Shown here: piece by piece, positions 5,263 through 5,786 of the stretch
Numbering within the stretch: the first letter of the stretch is position 1
Layout of the letters: every line of letters begins with the position of its first letter
Assembly: GCA_011390535.1 (NCBI GenBank)
Contig: JAABSF010000201.1
Location: 1 to 5,786 of the forward strand
Direction: 5' to 3'
Length of the DNA: 5,786 nucleotides
From: Deltaproteobacteria bacterium
GTDB lineage: Bacteria > Myxococcota_A > Polyangia > HGW-17 > SLPX01
The notes under the pieces: model-generated
The model's database searches: none
What the model saw: only the letters and a program-made list of their open reading frames with translations
Told to the model about the DNA's origin: nothing
Position numbers and translations under genes: made by a program

Positions 5263-5786
5263 CGTTTCTCTCCCCCATTCAGGCTGGATTGCCGCAGTGA
5301 GCGGACCTCGGTTTCAAAATCGTCGTCCAATTCCCCCGGCCATGTTCCAAACAAAGCCTCTACGTTGCCGATTTCCTTTACACCCTGCGAAGCTGCCAAC
5401 TCTTCAATGGTTGGGGATTTCCAGAAGTCATTAGGAATCGGTGATCCCTGGGGGAGTAACTCCGCTCCTTCTTCACGGTCTTCAAGTGGTTCGATATTCT
5501 GGATTCGTATACTGGTGATTTTCCCCGAAACCGGGTCTTCCTTCGCCTCTCCCTCAATTTTTACGAAATGAAGTATGTTTTCAAGGACTTCATCCTTCTG
5601 TTCTTCATCAAAAAGACACAGAACCGGATCGCCTACGGACGGGTGCACACGGCAACGGGTACCGTGCTCCTTAAAATCCGCCATAAGGAGCCTACCTTCA
5701 ATCGTCCGGATCGTCTCATCCGGTCCAGTGATTGTATCTCGAATCCGCTGATAGCCGGCGGGCGAAAAATGTACGATTTTCGGTGT
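5259..5786 (-). CDS. VapC-partner antitoxin, 5' end outside the window
   Basis: The frame is open to the right edge, so at least 175 residues are visible and the true start lies beyond it. The ATG at 5684 is internal: 34 codons upstream of it read on smoothly (TPKIVHFSPAGYQRIRDTIT, then GPDETIRTIEGRLLMADF). The body has KEHGTRCRVHP, a stretch ILHFVKIEGEAKEDPVSGKI near residues 74-93 of the visible part, and a C-terminal segment FWKSPTIEELAASQGVKEIG (about 121-140) followed by acidic residues DDDFETEVR. From memory, the last segment is the short helix-forming region that antitoxins of this kind use to cover a PIN active site, with S-P-T-(I/L/V)-E-E-L-A as signature. The overlap with the toxin start (5259-5262) implies coupled expression. 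Since the toxin is truncated, this is now an orphan antitoxin. The fold of the N-terminal part is not known to me. Confidence 0.82.
   Translation of the reverse strand, partial: TPKIVHFSPAGYQRIRDTITGPDETIRTIEGRLLMADFKEHGTRCRVHPSVGDPVLCLFDEEQKDEVLENILHFVKIEGEAKEDPVSGKITSIRIQNIEPLEDREEGAELLPQGSPIPNDFWKSPTIEELAASQGVKEIGNVEALFGTWPGELDDDFETEVRSLRQSSLNGGEKR

Noticed and set aside
5047..5571. A 174-codon plus-strand open frame opposite the antitoxin
   Set aside because: It is the antisense shadow of the antitoxin-toxin pair, Ser/Pro-rich, with no domain; the minus-strand reading has clear family motifs.

Overview
The window looks like bacterial chromosome from an anaerobic sulfur-cycle lineage, most likely Desulfobacterota (formerly Deltaproteobacteria). 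That is an inference from three things: a DsrE2-type sulfur-relay protein, a large exported 5'-nucleotidase, and a background of PIN toxin genes, a DUF4143 ATPase and structured intergenic repeats. No rRNA, tRNA or marker gene fixes the taxon. Base composition is moderate, and I see no CRISPR array, tRNA or transposase gene.

Left part (1-1143). A two-gene minus-strand operon encodes a VapC-like PIN-domain protein (674 to 180) and a small partner protein (193 to 17). They overlap by 14 bp, and the partner's Shine-Dalgarno lies inside the PIN gene. Upstream is a gene-free stretch of about 470 bp (675-1143). It holds a 12-bp inverted repeat (746-784), two copies of a 28-nt repeat (900-927 and 982-1009) and a 14-nt tandem array (997-1049). 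A diverged copy of the core palindrome sits at 13-29 and supplies the partner gene's stop codon.

Middle part (1144-3819). Two plus-strand genes follow: a predicted lipoprotein of the UshA/5'-nucleotidase family (1144-2799), then, after 219 bp with its own candidate promoter, a DsrE2-family protein with an N-terminal coiled coil (3019-3630). Between that gene and the convergent next one lies a compact palindromic element (3681-3786). It has a closing stem and two inner hairpins, and could fold as a small cruciform.

Right part (3820-5786). All genes are on the minus strand. The promoter-distal one is an AAA ATPase with a DUF4143 nuclease-like C-terminus (4968 to 3820), preceded by a perfect 7-3-7 palindrome. 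Upstream lies a decayed antitoxin-toxin pair. A VapC-type antitoxin gene runs off the right edge (5786 to 5259). It overlaps by 4 nt a PIN toxin gene whose first 35-40 codons are intact and whose remainder is replaced by low-complexity sequence with a 9-nt periodicity.

The genes do not form one pathway. Nucleotide salvage or phosphate scavenging (nucleotidase) and sulfur transfer (DsrE2) sit as two independent units between toxin-antitoxin and ATPase genes typical of variable regions. The most unusual signals are the three unrelated repeat or palindrome systems and the way two of them seem to have altered gene ends (13-29 and about 5061-5125).
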